A stretch of DNA of 64,000 nucleotides from Neoroseomonas alkaliterrae. Lineage in GTDB: Bacteria > Pseudomonadota > Alphaproteobacteria > Acetobacterales > Acetobacteraceae. This document shows, one piece after another, positions 19,254 through 27,614 of the stretch. Below the pieces are notes generated by a model. It made no database searches and was not told the origin of the DNA. It saw only the letters and a list, made by a program, of their open reading frames with translations. Each line of letters opens with the position of its first letter. Positions within the stretch are counted from its first letter, which is position 1. Location: assembly GCF_014199195.1 (NCBI RefSeq), contig NZ_JACIJE010000007.1, positions 206,597 to 270,596 on the forward strand, in the 5' to 3' direction. A program made the position numbers and the translations under genes.

Positions 19254-19943
19254 ATGACCCGCTCGCTTCTCGTCGCCGGCGCCGCCGCGCTCGCGCTCTT
19301 CGCCGGCACCCCGGCAGGCTTCGCCCAGTCCGACCCCGCCGCGCTGCAGCTCATCGAACGCCTCCGCCCGCAGTCCGGCGGGCAGACCCGCGGCATCCGC
19401 GTCCCCGGGGCGCCCGGCAGCGCGCCCGCCGACAGCGCGCCGGTCCAGCCCGCCCCCGTCTTCGGCCAGCCGCCCGCGAGCCAGCCGCCCGCCGCGGTGG
19501 CGGGGCCGGGGGCGCCCGCCACCTCCGTGCCCAGCACCTCGCGCCCCTCGCAGGCGGTGGCCCGCCCGCCGATGCGCGAGACCACCTCGGACCTGCCCTC
19601 GGCCTCGATCACGGTGAACTTCCCGACCGGCTCCTGGGCCATCTCCCCGGCGGCCGAACGCGCGCTCGCCCCGCTCGGCCGGGCGCTCACCTCGCAGGAA
19701 CTCGCCGGCTACCGCTTCCGCATCGAGGGCCATACCGACACGGTCGGCAGCGCCGAGGCCAACCAGATCCTGTCCGAGCGCCGCGCCGCGGCGGTGCGCG
19801 ACTACCTGATCAACAAGTTCGGCGTGGATCCTGCGCGCCTCGTCGCCGTCGGGCTCGGGCAGACGCAGCTCCTGGTGCCGACGCCGGACAACACCCCGAA
19901 CGCGCAGAACCGCCGCGTGCAGGTGGTCAACATCGGCGGCTGA
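19254..19943 (+). CDS. OmpA-family peptidoglycan-binding protein
   Basis: 229 residues from the ATG at 19254, 8 bases after AGGAGG. The first ~24 residues are a Sec signal peptide (LLVAGAAALALFAGTPAGFA). A Pro/Ala/Gly linker covers ~45-110. The C-terminal ~115 residues are an OmpA-C fold, with SITVNFPTGSWAIS, RFRIEGHTDTVGSAEANQ and LSERRAAAVRDYL, plus NRRVQVV at the end, so it should bind meso-diaminopimelate of peptidoglycan. It sits between the methyltransferase and the HExxH protein behind the T6SS genes; it may anchor the membrane complex to the wall as TagL does, but there is no TssL domain. Confidence 0.87.
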   Translation: MTRSLLVAGAAALALFAGTPAGFAQSDPAALQLIERLRPQSGGQTRGIRVPGAPGSAPADSAPVQPAPVFGQPPASQPPAAVAGPGAPATSVPSTSRPSQAVARPPMRETTSDLPSASITVNFPTGSWAISPAAERALAPLGRALTSQELAGYRFRIEGHTDTVGSAEANQILSERRAAAVRDYLINKFGVDPARLVAVGLGQTQLLVPTPDNTPNAQNRRVQVVNIGG

Positions 19944-19953
19944 CGGGCCGGGC

Positions 19954-21021
19954 GTGACCGACCCGGACGCGACCGTCCGGCTGCCGCCGCGCACCGCACC
20001 CGCGGGCGCGGCGCCGGCCGCGGCGCGCGGGCCGGCGCGGCGCGGCGCGCCCTGGATCATCGGCCTCGCCGGCCTTGTGCTCGCGGCCGGGGCGGGAGGG
20101 ATCGCGGCCTGGATGTGGCTCGCGCCCGCACCGCCGGCCGAGCCGCCCTCCAAGCCCGAACCGCCGGCCGTCGCGAGCCCGGCGCCCCCCGCGCCGTCGC
20201 CTTCGCCCGCGCCGGTCGCGCGCCTTCCGGTCCCCACGCCGGTGCCCGTGCCGGTTCCGGCGCGCCCGCCGGCCGAGCTGGACCTGCCGCGCCTCGCCTC
20301 CGAGGAGGCGATCCGCGAGCACCGTGCGACGGCGCCGACCTTGTTCCGCCTTGCGGAGAATCCGCGCGTCTTCGTCGTGGATTTCCCCGGCCTCGACAGC
20401 CAGGGCGCCACCTTCAACCGCGCCGCCGCGCTGATCGAGAAGGCCGGGCAGCCGCGCGACCGGGTGCTCGACGACGCGGCGCTCGCCGCCGCCATCGCGC
20501 GCAGCGGGGACACCGCGGCGACCTACTACTACGGCCACAACTACCGCGGCCGCGACCTCGAACGCTTCTTCGCCCTCGCCGAGCGCGACGGCATCGCGCT
20601 GAACGAGCAGGAACGCTGGCTGCGCGGCCAGCTCGCGCGCATCCGCGCCGTGCTGCCGCCGGGGGAGGAGTATGCGGTCATCTCCGTGCCCGGCGTCGAG
20701 CCGCGCGTGGATGCCAAGATGCGCCAGGCCATCCTGCATCACGAGATCGGCCACGGGCACTTCTTCACCAACCCCGCCTTCGCCCGGCATGTGATGGAGG
20801 TCTGGCGCGACGTCTTCACCGAGCAGGAGCGCGCCCGATTCCGCGCCTTCCTCGAACGCGAGGGCTACGACCCGACGCTCGAGGAGGTGATGGTCAACGA
20901 GGCCATGGCCTATCTGCTCTACACGCCCGATGCGCGCTTCTTCTCGCCCGCCCATGTGGGGCTCGACGATGCGCGGGCGGAGGAACTGCGCGCGGCGCTG
21001 CGGGTGCGCGCGCCGCGCTGA
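19954..21021 (+). CDS. Membrane-anchored protein with a HExGH zinc-protease-like motif
   Basis: 355 residues from a GTG, 10 bases after the OmpA gene. Residues ~33-55 are one membrane helix (WIIGLAGLVLAAGAGGIAAW), preceded by a positive segment, so the bulk should be periplasmic. A Pro-rich linker (to ~105) follows, then a folded region. HHEIGHGHFF places His263, Glu264 and His267 as a possible zinc site, and Glu316 in VNEAMAYLL could be the third ligand, as in gluzincins. I do not recognise the family. Context suggests a periplasmic wall- or protein-processing enzyme that works with the T6SS or OmpA-like neighbour. The enzyme activity is inference. Confidence 0.7.
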   Translation: MTDPDATVRLPPRTAPAGAAPAAARGPARRGAPWIIGLAGLVLAAGAGGIAAWMWLAPAPPAEPPSKPEPPAVASPAPPAPSPSPAPVARLPVPTPVPVPVPARPPAELDLPRLASEEAIREHRATAPTLFRLAENPRVFVVDFPGLDSQGATFNRAAALIEKAGQPRDRVLDDAALAAAIARSGDTAATYYYGHNYRGRDLERFFALAERDGIALNEQERWLRGQLARIRAVLPPGEEYAVISVPGVEPRVDAKMRQAILHHEIGHGHFFTNPAFARHVMEVWRDVFTEQERARFRAFLEREGYDPTLEEVMVNEAMAYLLYTPDARFFSPAHVGLDDARAEELRAALRVRAPR

Positions 21022-21025
21022 TACC

Positions 21026-21147
21026 CTGCGGACAAGGGAAAGACGTTTGTCCGCCGGGTAACAGGATCCGGTTCCGCGCACGGCCGCCCCGCCGGCCCCG
21101 CGCGCCATACCAGCGGGCGAAAGGTCAAACCTGTCGCCCGCTGGCAT
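21026..21147. repeat. Intergenic two-hairpin repeat element, copy 1
   Basis: Left hairpin: GCGGACAA at 21028-21035 pairs with TTGTCCGC at 21047-21054. Right hairpin: CCAGCGGGCGA at 21110-21120 pairs perfectly over 11 bases with TCGCCCGCTGG at 21134-21144; GGT and ACC inside the loop could extend it. The middle is G+C-rich and shares GGTTCCGCGC with copy 2. It lies between two convergent genes. A degenerate third segment follows at about 21184-21230. Confidence 0.85.
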
Positions 21148-21183
21148 GATTCGCGGCGGACCAGGGATCGCCCGCCGTCCGCG

Positions 21184-21230
21184 GGTTTTCGGGACCTGGT
21201 TCGGCGCACGGCCGCGCCGCCGGCCCGGCG
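21184..21230. repeat. Degenerate fragment of the two-hairpin repeat
   Basis: TTTTCGGGACCTGGTTCGGC then GCACGGCCGC match the middle section of copies 1 and 2 (GGATCCGGTTCCGCGCACGG and GGATCTGGTTCCGCGCGCGG) but neither flanking hairpin is present. It lies just beyond copy 1, so it may be the remnant of an adjacent, decayed copy. Confidence 0.45.
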
Positions 21231-21265
21231 CCGTCCGCGCAGCCCAAGGGCTATCCGATCTTGGC

Positions 21266-22018
21266 TCAACCCGGGCGCGGCACGCGGGAGAGCAGGTCGA
21301 GCAGCGCGGCCCAGTGCCGTTCCGCCGCCACCGGGTCGAAGCCCCCGGAATCCGGCTGGGCGAAGCCGTGATGCGTGCCGGCGTAGCGCTCGATGCGGTG
21401 CGTGGCGCCGCTTGCCGCCATGGCCTGCGCCACCGCCTCCGGCACGCCCGCGGGCACATAGGGGTCGTGCTCGGCGAAGCAGAGATACGCCTCGCCGCCC
21501 GTGATGCGCGGCAGCCAGAGATGCGGGCTGTCCGCCGCCTCGGTCACCATGCGCGTGCCGTAGAACGAGGCCGCGGCGACGATGCGCGCCGGTTGCTCCG
21601 CCAGCGCCTGCAGCGCGAAGCGGCCCGACATGCAATAGCCCACCGCCGCGCCGGGCCGCGCCGGCGAGACGCCGAGCGCATCCAGCATGGCCGGCAGGTC
21701 CGCGCGGAACTCGGCATGCCCATAGGCGCGCGCGAGGGAGAAGATCCGCTCGCGCTCCGCGTCGCCCTCCCGGCTGAAGGCGGCGCGGTCGAAGCCGACC
21801 TCGCGCAGGGCGCGCCAGTAGAGGTTGGGCAGCAGCGCCCGGTAGCCCGCCGCGGCCAGCCGCGCGGCCATGCCGTGCAGCGCCGGCCGCACCCCCGGCG
21901 CGTCCATCAGCACCAGCACCGCGGGCGCGGCGTCCGGTCGGTCCTCGGGCGCGTAGAGATGCGCGTTGATCGCCCCGCCCGGCGCCGGGATGTCGAGTGC
22001 GCGTGCCGTGATCGCCAT
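21266..22018 (-). CDS. Dienelactone hydrolase family protein
   Basis: 250 residues; ATG preceded by GGAGGGACGG. Alpha/beta hydrolase fold with the dienelactone hydrolase triad: nucleophile Cys129 in GYCMSG, Asp in AEHDPYVP and His in THHGFAQPD. Members hydrolyse dienelactones in chlorocatechol breakdown, or related esters; many paralogues are general carboxylesterases. No aromatic-degradation genes are nearby, so the substrate is unknown. It lies 23 bases downstream of the kinase gene on the same strand and could be read through from it. Cytoplasmic. Confidence 0.88.
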   Translation of the reverse strand: MAITARALDIPAPGGAINAHLYAPEDRPDAAPAVLVLMDAPGVRPALHGMAARLAAAGYRALLPNLYWRALREVGFDRAAFSREGDAERERIFSLARAYGHAEFRADLPAMLDALGVSPARPGAAVGYCMSGRFALQALAEQPARIVAAASFYGTRMVTEAADSPHLWLPRITGGEAYLCFAEHDPYVPAGVPEAVAQAMAASGATHRIERYAGTHHGFAQPDSGGFDPVAAERHWAALLDLLSRVPRPG

Positions 22019-22041
22019 TCCGTCCCTCCGTCGCCGCGCCG

Positions 22042-24492
22042 TCAGCGGCGCGCGACCGTCTCCACGACAACCGGGCGGATGATCACGCGCGTCCCGGTGG
22101 CGCGCGCGTTGCGCAGCGCCGCGGCCAGCGCCGCGACATAGTCCGCTTGGCGCTCCACCACCGGCCGCGTCGCGCCGAAGAGCGGCCGGTCGGAGGCGAT
22201 GACCACGGCGAGGTCCGTCCCGTAGGGCTCGTCCACGATCCAGCCCGGGAAACTGCCCTGCGGCTCGCCCAGGCGGATCTGCGCGCCGGCCTGCTGCAGC
22301 GCCGATGGCACCAGGTTCGCGACCTCGCCCGAATGCATGAAGTAGGCGACGTAGAGATGCGCCGGCCAGTCGGGCATCACCACGTCGAGCCGCATCAGCT
22401 CGTCCTTCTGCAGTGGCAGGCGGCCGACGACGGAGACGGAGGGCGGCGCGCCGGGCGGGCCCAGGAAGGGCCGCAGCAGGTCGAGCGCCTCGCAGAAGGC
22501 GCCGTCGAAGGGCGTGAGCGAGAGCCGCGCCGCATCCTCCGGCACGCCGCGCTGCGCCAGCGCGGCGCGCACGGAGGGCTCGTCCGAGCGGCGGACCACG
22601 CCGGTCAGGGTCAGGGTGCGGTCGGTCGCCGACCAGGCGATGAGCGAGCAGGGGGTGGAGAAGGCGATGGCCTGCGCCGCGGCGCGCAGGTCGAGCCTCG
22701 CGATCCGGTCGCGCTCGGCCTGCTGGCGCGCGGCCTCCTCGCGCGCGAGGCGATCGCGCTCGGCCTGTTCGCGGGCGAGCCGCTCCGCCTCCTGCCGTGC
22801 GGCCTGCTCGCGCGCGAGACGGTCGCGTTCCGCCGCCTCGCGGGCCAGCCGCTCGCGCTCGGCCTGTTCGCGGGCAAGCCGCTCCGCCTCCTGCCGTGCG
22901 GCCTGCTCGCGCGCGAGACGGTCGCGTTCGGCCGCCTCGCGGGCCAGCCGATCGCGCTCGGCGGCCTCGCGGGCGAGGCGTTCGCGTTCGGCCTGCTCGC
23001 GCTCGGCCTGCTGGCGCGCCTGCTGCTCGCGCGCGATGCGGTCGCGCTCGGCGGCCTCGCGCGCGGCCTGCTCGGCGGCCAGACGCTCTCGCTGCGCCTG
23101 CTCGCGGGCCGCCTGGTCGCGCGCGGCGGCCTCGCGCTCGGCGGCGAGGCGGGCGGCCTGCTCGGCGGCGGCGCGCTCCTGCGCCGCGCGGGCCTGCGCC
23201 TCGGCCAGCCGCTGGGCCTCGGCGGCGGCGCGCTCACGCTCGGCGGCGTCGCGCGCGGCCTGGGCCTGCGCCTCGGCCTGGCGCTGCAACTGGGCGGCGG
23301 CGGCTGCGCGCTCGCGCTCTGCGGCCTCGCGGACGGCGGCTTCCTGCGCGAGCTGGGCCTGCCGCGCCTGATCGGCCGCCTCGCGCGCGAGCCGTTCCTG
23401 GCGTTCGCGCTCGGCGATCGCGGGGTCGGGCCCAGCGCCTGGCCCCATCACGAAGTACCAGCCGGCGACGAGCGCGACGATCAGCGCCGCCGCGCCGCCC
23501 GCGATCAGCGCGACCGGCGCGCCGCGGCCGGCTGGCGGGGCCGCGCCGGGGCCGGGGCGACCGCCCGGCGGGGGCTCATGCATCGTCCCCCCGGCCGGCG
23601 GGCGGCCGGCGACGATGGTCGCATCCTCGTTCAGCCCGGGCAGGCCGGGCAGGCCGGCGGTCGGGGCGGCCTGCCCCGCGGCGGCGTTGCGGATCGCCTC
23701 CGCGAACTCGGCGGCGGAGGCGAAGCGGTCCTCGGGCCGCTTGGCCAGCGCGCGGGCGATCACCGCGTCGAAGCCGCGCGGCGTGGTGACCGAAAGCTGC
23801 GAGGGCGGCGGCGGCTCGGTGTGCAGCGCCTTGTGCATCACGGCGGAGAAGCCGCCCTCGAAGGGCTTCTCCCCGGTCAGCAGCTGGTAGAGCATCACGC
23901 CCGCGGCCCAGATGTCGGCGCGCAGATCCACCGGCTCGCCGCGGAACTGCTCGGGCGCCATGTAGGAGGGCGTGCCGATCAGCGTGCCCACCTGCGTCAT
24001 GGACGAGTTCTCAAGCCGGGCGATGCCGAAATCGGCGATCTTCACCTGCCCGTCGGTGGTCAGCATGATGTTGCCGGGCTTGATGTCCCGGTGCACCACG
24101 CCGCGCTGGTGCGAATACTGCAGCGCCGCGCAGACCTCGCTCATGATCCGCACGATCTCGGGGATGGTGAAGCGCTCGTGGCGGTCGAGCCGGCCCTTGA
24201 GGCTGCCGCCCTCGACCAGCTCCATCACGATCCAGGCCTGGGTCGCGTTCTCCCCGTAGTCGTAGACGCCGACGATGTTGGGGTGGGAGAGGCGGCCCGC
24301 CGCCTGCGCCTCGCGCCGGAAGCGGGCATGGGCCTCGACAGCCTCGGGGTCGTTCTCGCTCGGGCGGTTGACGACCTTGATGGCCACGCGGCGCTCGATG
24401 ATGCGGTCCACCGCGTCATAGACCGTGCCCATCGCGCCGGCGCCGAGCGTGCCCCGCACCTCGTATTTCTGGTTCAGCTCCGGTGGCAGCAT
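22042..24492 (-). CDS. Transmembrane Ser/Thr protein kinase with a ~240-residue charged helix
   Basis: 816 residues. Residues 10-270 are a complete Hanks-type kinase: Gly-rich loop GTLGAGAMGTVY, VAIKVV lysine, HRDIKPGN loop, DFG at 154-156 and MAPE. A Pro/Gly linker leads to one membrane helix (~326-349), then an almost unbroken Ala/Glu/Arg/Gln helix (~360-598) built from units such as AERDRLAREQ. The last ~215 residues form a separate periplasmic or exported domain with VAYFMHSGEVANLVPS and GTDLAVVIASDRPLFG, resembling the DUF4384 type found with kinases and caspase-like proteins. It could be the T6SS kinase partner of PppA, but its strand and spacing tie it to the CHAT/two-partner-secretion genes. 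Confidence 0.88.
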   Translation of the reverse strand: MLPPELNQKYEVRGTLGAGAMGTVYDAVDRIIERRVAIKVVNRPSENDPEAVEAHARFRREAQAAGRLSHPNIVGVYDYGENATQAWIVMELVEGGSLKGRLDRHERFTIPEIVRIMSEVCAALQYSHQRGVVHRDIKPGNIMLTTDGQVKIADFGIARLENSSMTQVGTLIGTPSYMAPEQFRGEPVDLRADIWAAGVMLYQLLTGEKPFEGGFSAVMHKALHTEPPPPSQLSVTTPRGFDAVIARALAKRPEDRFASAAEFAEAIRNAAAGQAAPTAGLPGLPGLNEDATIVAGRPPAGGTMHEPPPGGRPGPGAAPPAGRGAPVALIAGGAAALIVALVAGWYFVMGPGAGPDPAIAERERQERLAREAADQARQAQLAQEAAVREAAERERAAAAAQLQRQAEAQAQAARDAAERERAAAEAQRLAEAQARAAQERAAAEQAARLAAEREAAARDQAAREQAQRERLAAEQAAREAAERDRIAREQQARQQAEREQAERERLAREAAERDRLAREAAERDRLAREQAARQEAERLAREQAERERLAREAAERDRLAREQAARQEAERLAREQAERDRLAREEAARQQAERDRIARLDLRAAAQAIAFSTPCSLIAWSATDRTLTLTGVVRRSDEPSVRAALAQRGVPEDAARLSLTPFDGAFCEALDLLRPFLGPPGAPPSVSVVGRLPLQKDELMRLDVVMPDWPAHLYVAYFMHSGEVANLVPSALQQAGAQIRLGEPQGSFPGWIVDEPYGTDLAVVIASDRPLFGATRPVVERQADYVAALAAALRNARATGTRVIIRPVVVETVARR
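22751..22950 (-). repeat. 99-bp in-frame tandem repeat in the kinase helix region
   Basis: Two nearly identical 99-base units (33 codons) within a larger region of shorter 30-36-base units coding for AERDRLAREQ-like decapeptides. The stretch beginning GCGGGCGAGCCGCTCCGCCT at 22771 recurs with one change at 22870. The repeat probably lengthens or shortens by slippage without breaking the helix. Confidence 0.75.
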
Positions 24493-24601
24493 GGACCTTC
24501 GGCGTCTCCGGCTCGCGGCATCCGCATCGCGCGGATGCTACAGCCCTTCCCCGCGGATGTCGTCAACGGCCTCGCCGGCAAGGCGCGGCATGCGATCCGC
24601 C

Positions 24602-27600
24602 TCACCCGCCGCGGGCCGGGGCCGCCATCGCCGCGCGCGGCCCCGCGCCGCCCTCTCGCCGCCCGTCGCCGATCAGCACGAAGGGCGCCCAGTAGTAGGG
24701 ATGCGCGAAGGCGGCCGGCAGCGCCCGCCCGGCCTCCTCGAGCATCAGCAGCTGCGCCCCGCGCAGCGCCGCCGCCGAGGCCGCGCCGGCCTGCTGGCGC
24801 CGCAGCGTGTCGGCCACGGTCAGCGCGGCGGCGGCGTCGTCCACCGCCCAGTGCGTGACCATCAGCCCGCGGGCGCCGGCATAGAAGAAGGCGCGCGCGA
24901 GGCCCGACAGCGCCTCGCCCCCGCCCTCGCCGCCGGGCCCGCCGGTGTTGCAGGCCGAGAGGATCACGAGATCGGCGTCCATCTTCAGGTCCAGCACCTC
25001 GCTCGCCTTCAGGAAGGCGGGATCGGCCGAGGGCGCCCCGCCCGGCGCCGAGGCCACGACCGATGGCTCGGCGAGGCAGGAGAGTTCGCCCGGCAGCAGC
25101 GCATGGGTCGCGAGATGCACGATGCGGTACTGGTCCAGCCGCTGCCGCCGCAGATTCGCGATGGTGAATTCCGCCCCCAGGATCGCGCGGTCCGGCGCGG
25201 CGCCGAGCAGCTGGCGCGAGGCCAGCACCTCCGCCCGCGTGCCCGGCAGGCGCCCGAGGCCGGTGGCCAGCCGGGCATCCGGCCCGCAGCGGCCGGGCGG
25301 GAAGGAGCGGGCGAACTGCGCCGCGCTCGGCGGCACGAAATCCCCGAAGCCGATATAGGGCAGGGGGGCGGCCGAGCCCGTCCCGGCCGCGCGCAGCGTG
25401 ACCAGCGTCTGCGGGCTCGGCACATGCGTGATGGCGTGGCGGCGGATCAGCCAGGAGGCCTGCGCGAGCGCCTCCGGCCCCGCGGGTGCTTCGAGCAGCA
25501 GGCCGAAGGGCAGGGCGAGCAGCGGCCCGTCCGGGGCCACGACGAGCGTCGCCGCGCCGTCGAGCAGCGGCGCGAGCGGGGCCACCAGCAGCCGGTGCAG
25601 CTCATGCGCCGCCGCGGTGTCGAAGCGCGGCACGCCGCCCGGGCCGATCTCGGCCGAGCGCCGCACGCGCCCGACCAGCGCCTCGACGTCCTGCTCGCCC
25701 ACCGGCACGCGCTGCGCCTCCACCCGCCCCGCGCGCAGCGCGATGACGAAGCCCTCGCGCGGGCCGAACAGCATCGTCAGCAGCGCCTCGTCGCGCCCGA
25801 GCGCGCGCGCCACGCTGTCCGCATCCACCGCCGCGAGCAGGAGCTGGCGGTAGCCCGGCGCGGCGGAGGCGACCTGGCTCTCGGCCTCCGCCCGGCGCTG
25901 CTGCGCGGCGGCGATGCGCGCATCGAGCGCGGCGTTCTGCCCGGTCGCGGCGTCGCGCTCGGCGAAGAGTTCGCGCAGTTCGCGGTCGGCGTCCTGCAGG
26001 CTCCGCACCGCGCCCTGCACCGCCTGGTTGCCTTCCGACACGCCGAGCCGGGCCGAGGCCTGCTGCACGTAGCGCGCCGTGCTCGACCGCTGGGCGAGCT
26101 GGGCGGCGCCGAACATCTCGGCGCGCAGGGCGGCGGCGGCGGCCGGGTTGGCGGCGGCCTCGCGGTCGAGGGCGTCGAGATAGGGCACCACCAGCGCGAC
26201 CGGCAGGCCGATCTGCCGCGCGCGCAGGATGGCCGCGCCGGCGCGGAAGGCGGCCAGCGCGTCCTCCCGCCGGCCCGTCCGCATCCGCTGCTGCCCGGCG
26301 AGGAAGAGCGTCACCGCCTCGGGCCGCTCGCCGGGTGCCGCGATGCTGAATCGCGTGGCCGCGCGTTCGAGCAGCGAGGCGGCGGCAGCGGTGCGGCCGA
26401 GGCTGATGTCGGCGCCGGCCTCGGTGCGCAGTGCCCGCCCCACCATCATGTTGGGCTCGAGCCCGGCGCGGCGCAGCACCAGCCGCGCCTCGGCGACCAG
26501 CGCCGGCGCCTCCGCCGCCCGGCCCGCGCGCGTCAGCGCCACCGCGCGGTTGCGCTTGGCCTCGGCAAGGCCGAGCACCGCCGACTGCGACACGGGATCG
26601 GCGACGAGGTCGGCGATCTCCTGCTCCCGCTGCGTCTGCGCCGCCATCGGCACATGCGTCGCGTAGCGCGCCTCGGCCTCCTGCAGCAGCCCGATGGCAC
26701 GGACGGCATCGCCCGCGTTCAGCGCGTGCAGGCCGCGATAATGCAGCAGGCGCGCGGGCGTCACCGGGTCCGCCGCGCGCGGGGCCAGCGCGGCGGCGCG
26801 GTCGAGCAGCACCTGCGCCTCCGCCAGCCGCCGCTGGTTCGAGAGGTTGACCGCGAGATGCAGCATCGCCGTCGCTGTATTGGGGTTGTCCGCGCCAAGG
26901 ACGCGCTCCTGCACGGCGAGCGCGGCGCGGTAGGCGTCCTCGGCGGCGGCGAAGTTCTCGGTCTGGTTGAGGTCGCGCCCGAGCGTCATGAGCTGCTCGT
27001 AGCGCCCGACATCGGCGGTGCCGAAAGCATCGGCCGAAAGGCGCGCGACCGCGAGCTCGAGCGCCGCCGAGCGCCCGCCCGCCGCGGCCACGCCCGTGCC
27101 CGGCCCGCGCCCGGCGGCGAGCCTCTCGATCACCGGCAGCGCCGTCGCCACGCCATCGGCCACCACCGGCCCGGAAGGGCCCGCCGTGACCAGTGCGACA
27201 TGCGGCCAGCCACCGGCGCGCCGCGTGCAGGCGAGCAGCCGCGCCTCGCCGCCCCCGGCGATGGTGGTGCGGGTGGGCGGCGCGCAGGTCACGCGCTGGT
27301 CGAGCCATGTCCGCCACATCCCGCCCGCCGCCAGCGCATCGAGCTCCGCCGGGCCGGCGCTGCCCGAGAGTTCGAGCACCCGCGCCGCCGGCTGGGTCCA
27401 GCCGCCGCAGAACACCTCGCGCGCGCGCAGCACCGGCCGGTCGGCGGGCAGGCTGCGGCCGGGCTGGACCTGGCAGGCCTCGTTGCGGGCATCGGTGCCG
27501 GCCGGCTCGCCCGCCGTGGCGGTGGCGCCGCGCGTCACATAGGCGTCGGGCGGCGGCGCCGCGCAGGCGGCGAGGCAGGCCAGCGCGGCCGCGGCAAGCG

Positions 27601-27610
27601 AGGCGCGCAT
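24602..27610 (-). CDS. CHAT-domain lipoprotein with TPR repeats
   Basis: 1002 residues from the ATG at 27610; a reading to 27637 would add nine residues. The start has a lipoprotein signal with lipobox LAAC (Cys16). Residues ~200-560 are TPR-like helices (ALAVQERVLGADNPNTATAMLHLA and others). The C-terminal ~330 residues form a CHAT caspase-like peptidase: His836 in IVHLATHALL and Cys887 in VILSACNTGG give the catalytic dyad, and GEALSGLARAFFYAGARGL is also typical. The start lies 4 bases after the exoprotein stop, so it belongs to that operon. It may process or regulate the exoprotein on the outer membrane. Substrate unknown. Confidence 0.9.
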   Translation of the reverse strand: MRASLAAAALACLAACAAPPPDAYVTRGATATAGEPAGTDARNEACQVQPGRSLPADRPVLRAREVFCGGWTQPAARVLELSGSAGPAELDALAAGGMWRTWLDQRVTCAPPTRTTIAGGGEARLLACTRRAGGWPHVALVTAGPSGPVVADGVATALPVIERLAAGRGPGTGVAAAGGRSAALELAVARLSADAFGTADVGRYEQLMTLGRDLNQTENFAAAEDAYRAALAVQERVLGADNPNTATAMLHLAVNLSNQRRLAEAQVLLDRAAALAPRAADPVTPARLLHYRGLHALNAGDAVRAIGLLQEAEARYATHVPMAAQTQREQEIADLVADPVSQSAVLGLAEAKRNRAVALTRAGRAAEAPALVAEARLVLRRAGLEPNMMVGRALRTEAGADISLGRTAAAASLLERAATRFSIAAPGERPEAVTLFLAGQQRMRTGRREDALAAFRAGAAILRARQIGLPVALVVPYLDALDREAAANPAAAAALRAEMFGAAQLAQRSSTARYVQQASARLGVSEGNQAVQGAVRSLQDADRELRELFAERDAATGQNAALDARIAAAQQRRAEAESQVASAAPGYRQLLLAAVDADSVARALGRDEALLTMLFGPREGFVIALRAGRVEAQRVPVGEQDVEALVGRVRRSAEIGPGGVPRFDTAAAHELHRLLVAPLAPLLDGAATLVVAPDGPLLALPFGLLLEAPAGPEALAQASWLIRRHAITHVPSPQTLVTLRAAGTGSAAPLPYIGFGDFVPPSAAQFARSFPPGRCGPDARLATGLGRLPGTRAEVLASRQLLGAAPDRAILGAEFTIANLRRQRLDQYRIVHLATHALLPGELSCLAEPSVVASAPGGAPSADPAFLKASEVLDLKMDADLVILSACNTGGPGGEGGGEALSGLARAFFYAGARGLMVTHWAVDDAAAALTVADTLRRQQAGAASAAALRGAQLLMLEEAGRALPAAFAHPYYWAPFVLIGDGRREGGAGPRAAMAAPARGG

Positions 27611-27614
27611 CGGC

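Noticed and set aside
22042..24492. Naming the transmembrane kinase ppkA as the T6SS partner of PppA
   Set aside because: The kinase domain fits, but the gene is on the other strand, 19 kb from pppA and aligned with the two-partner-secretion genes; I left the name off.
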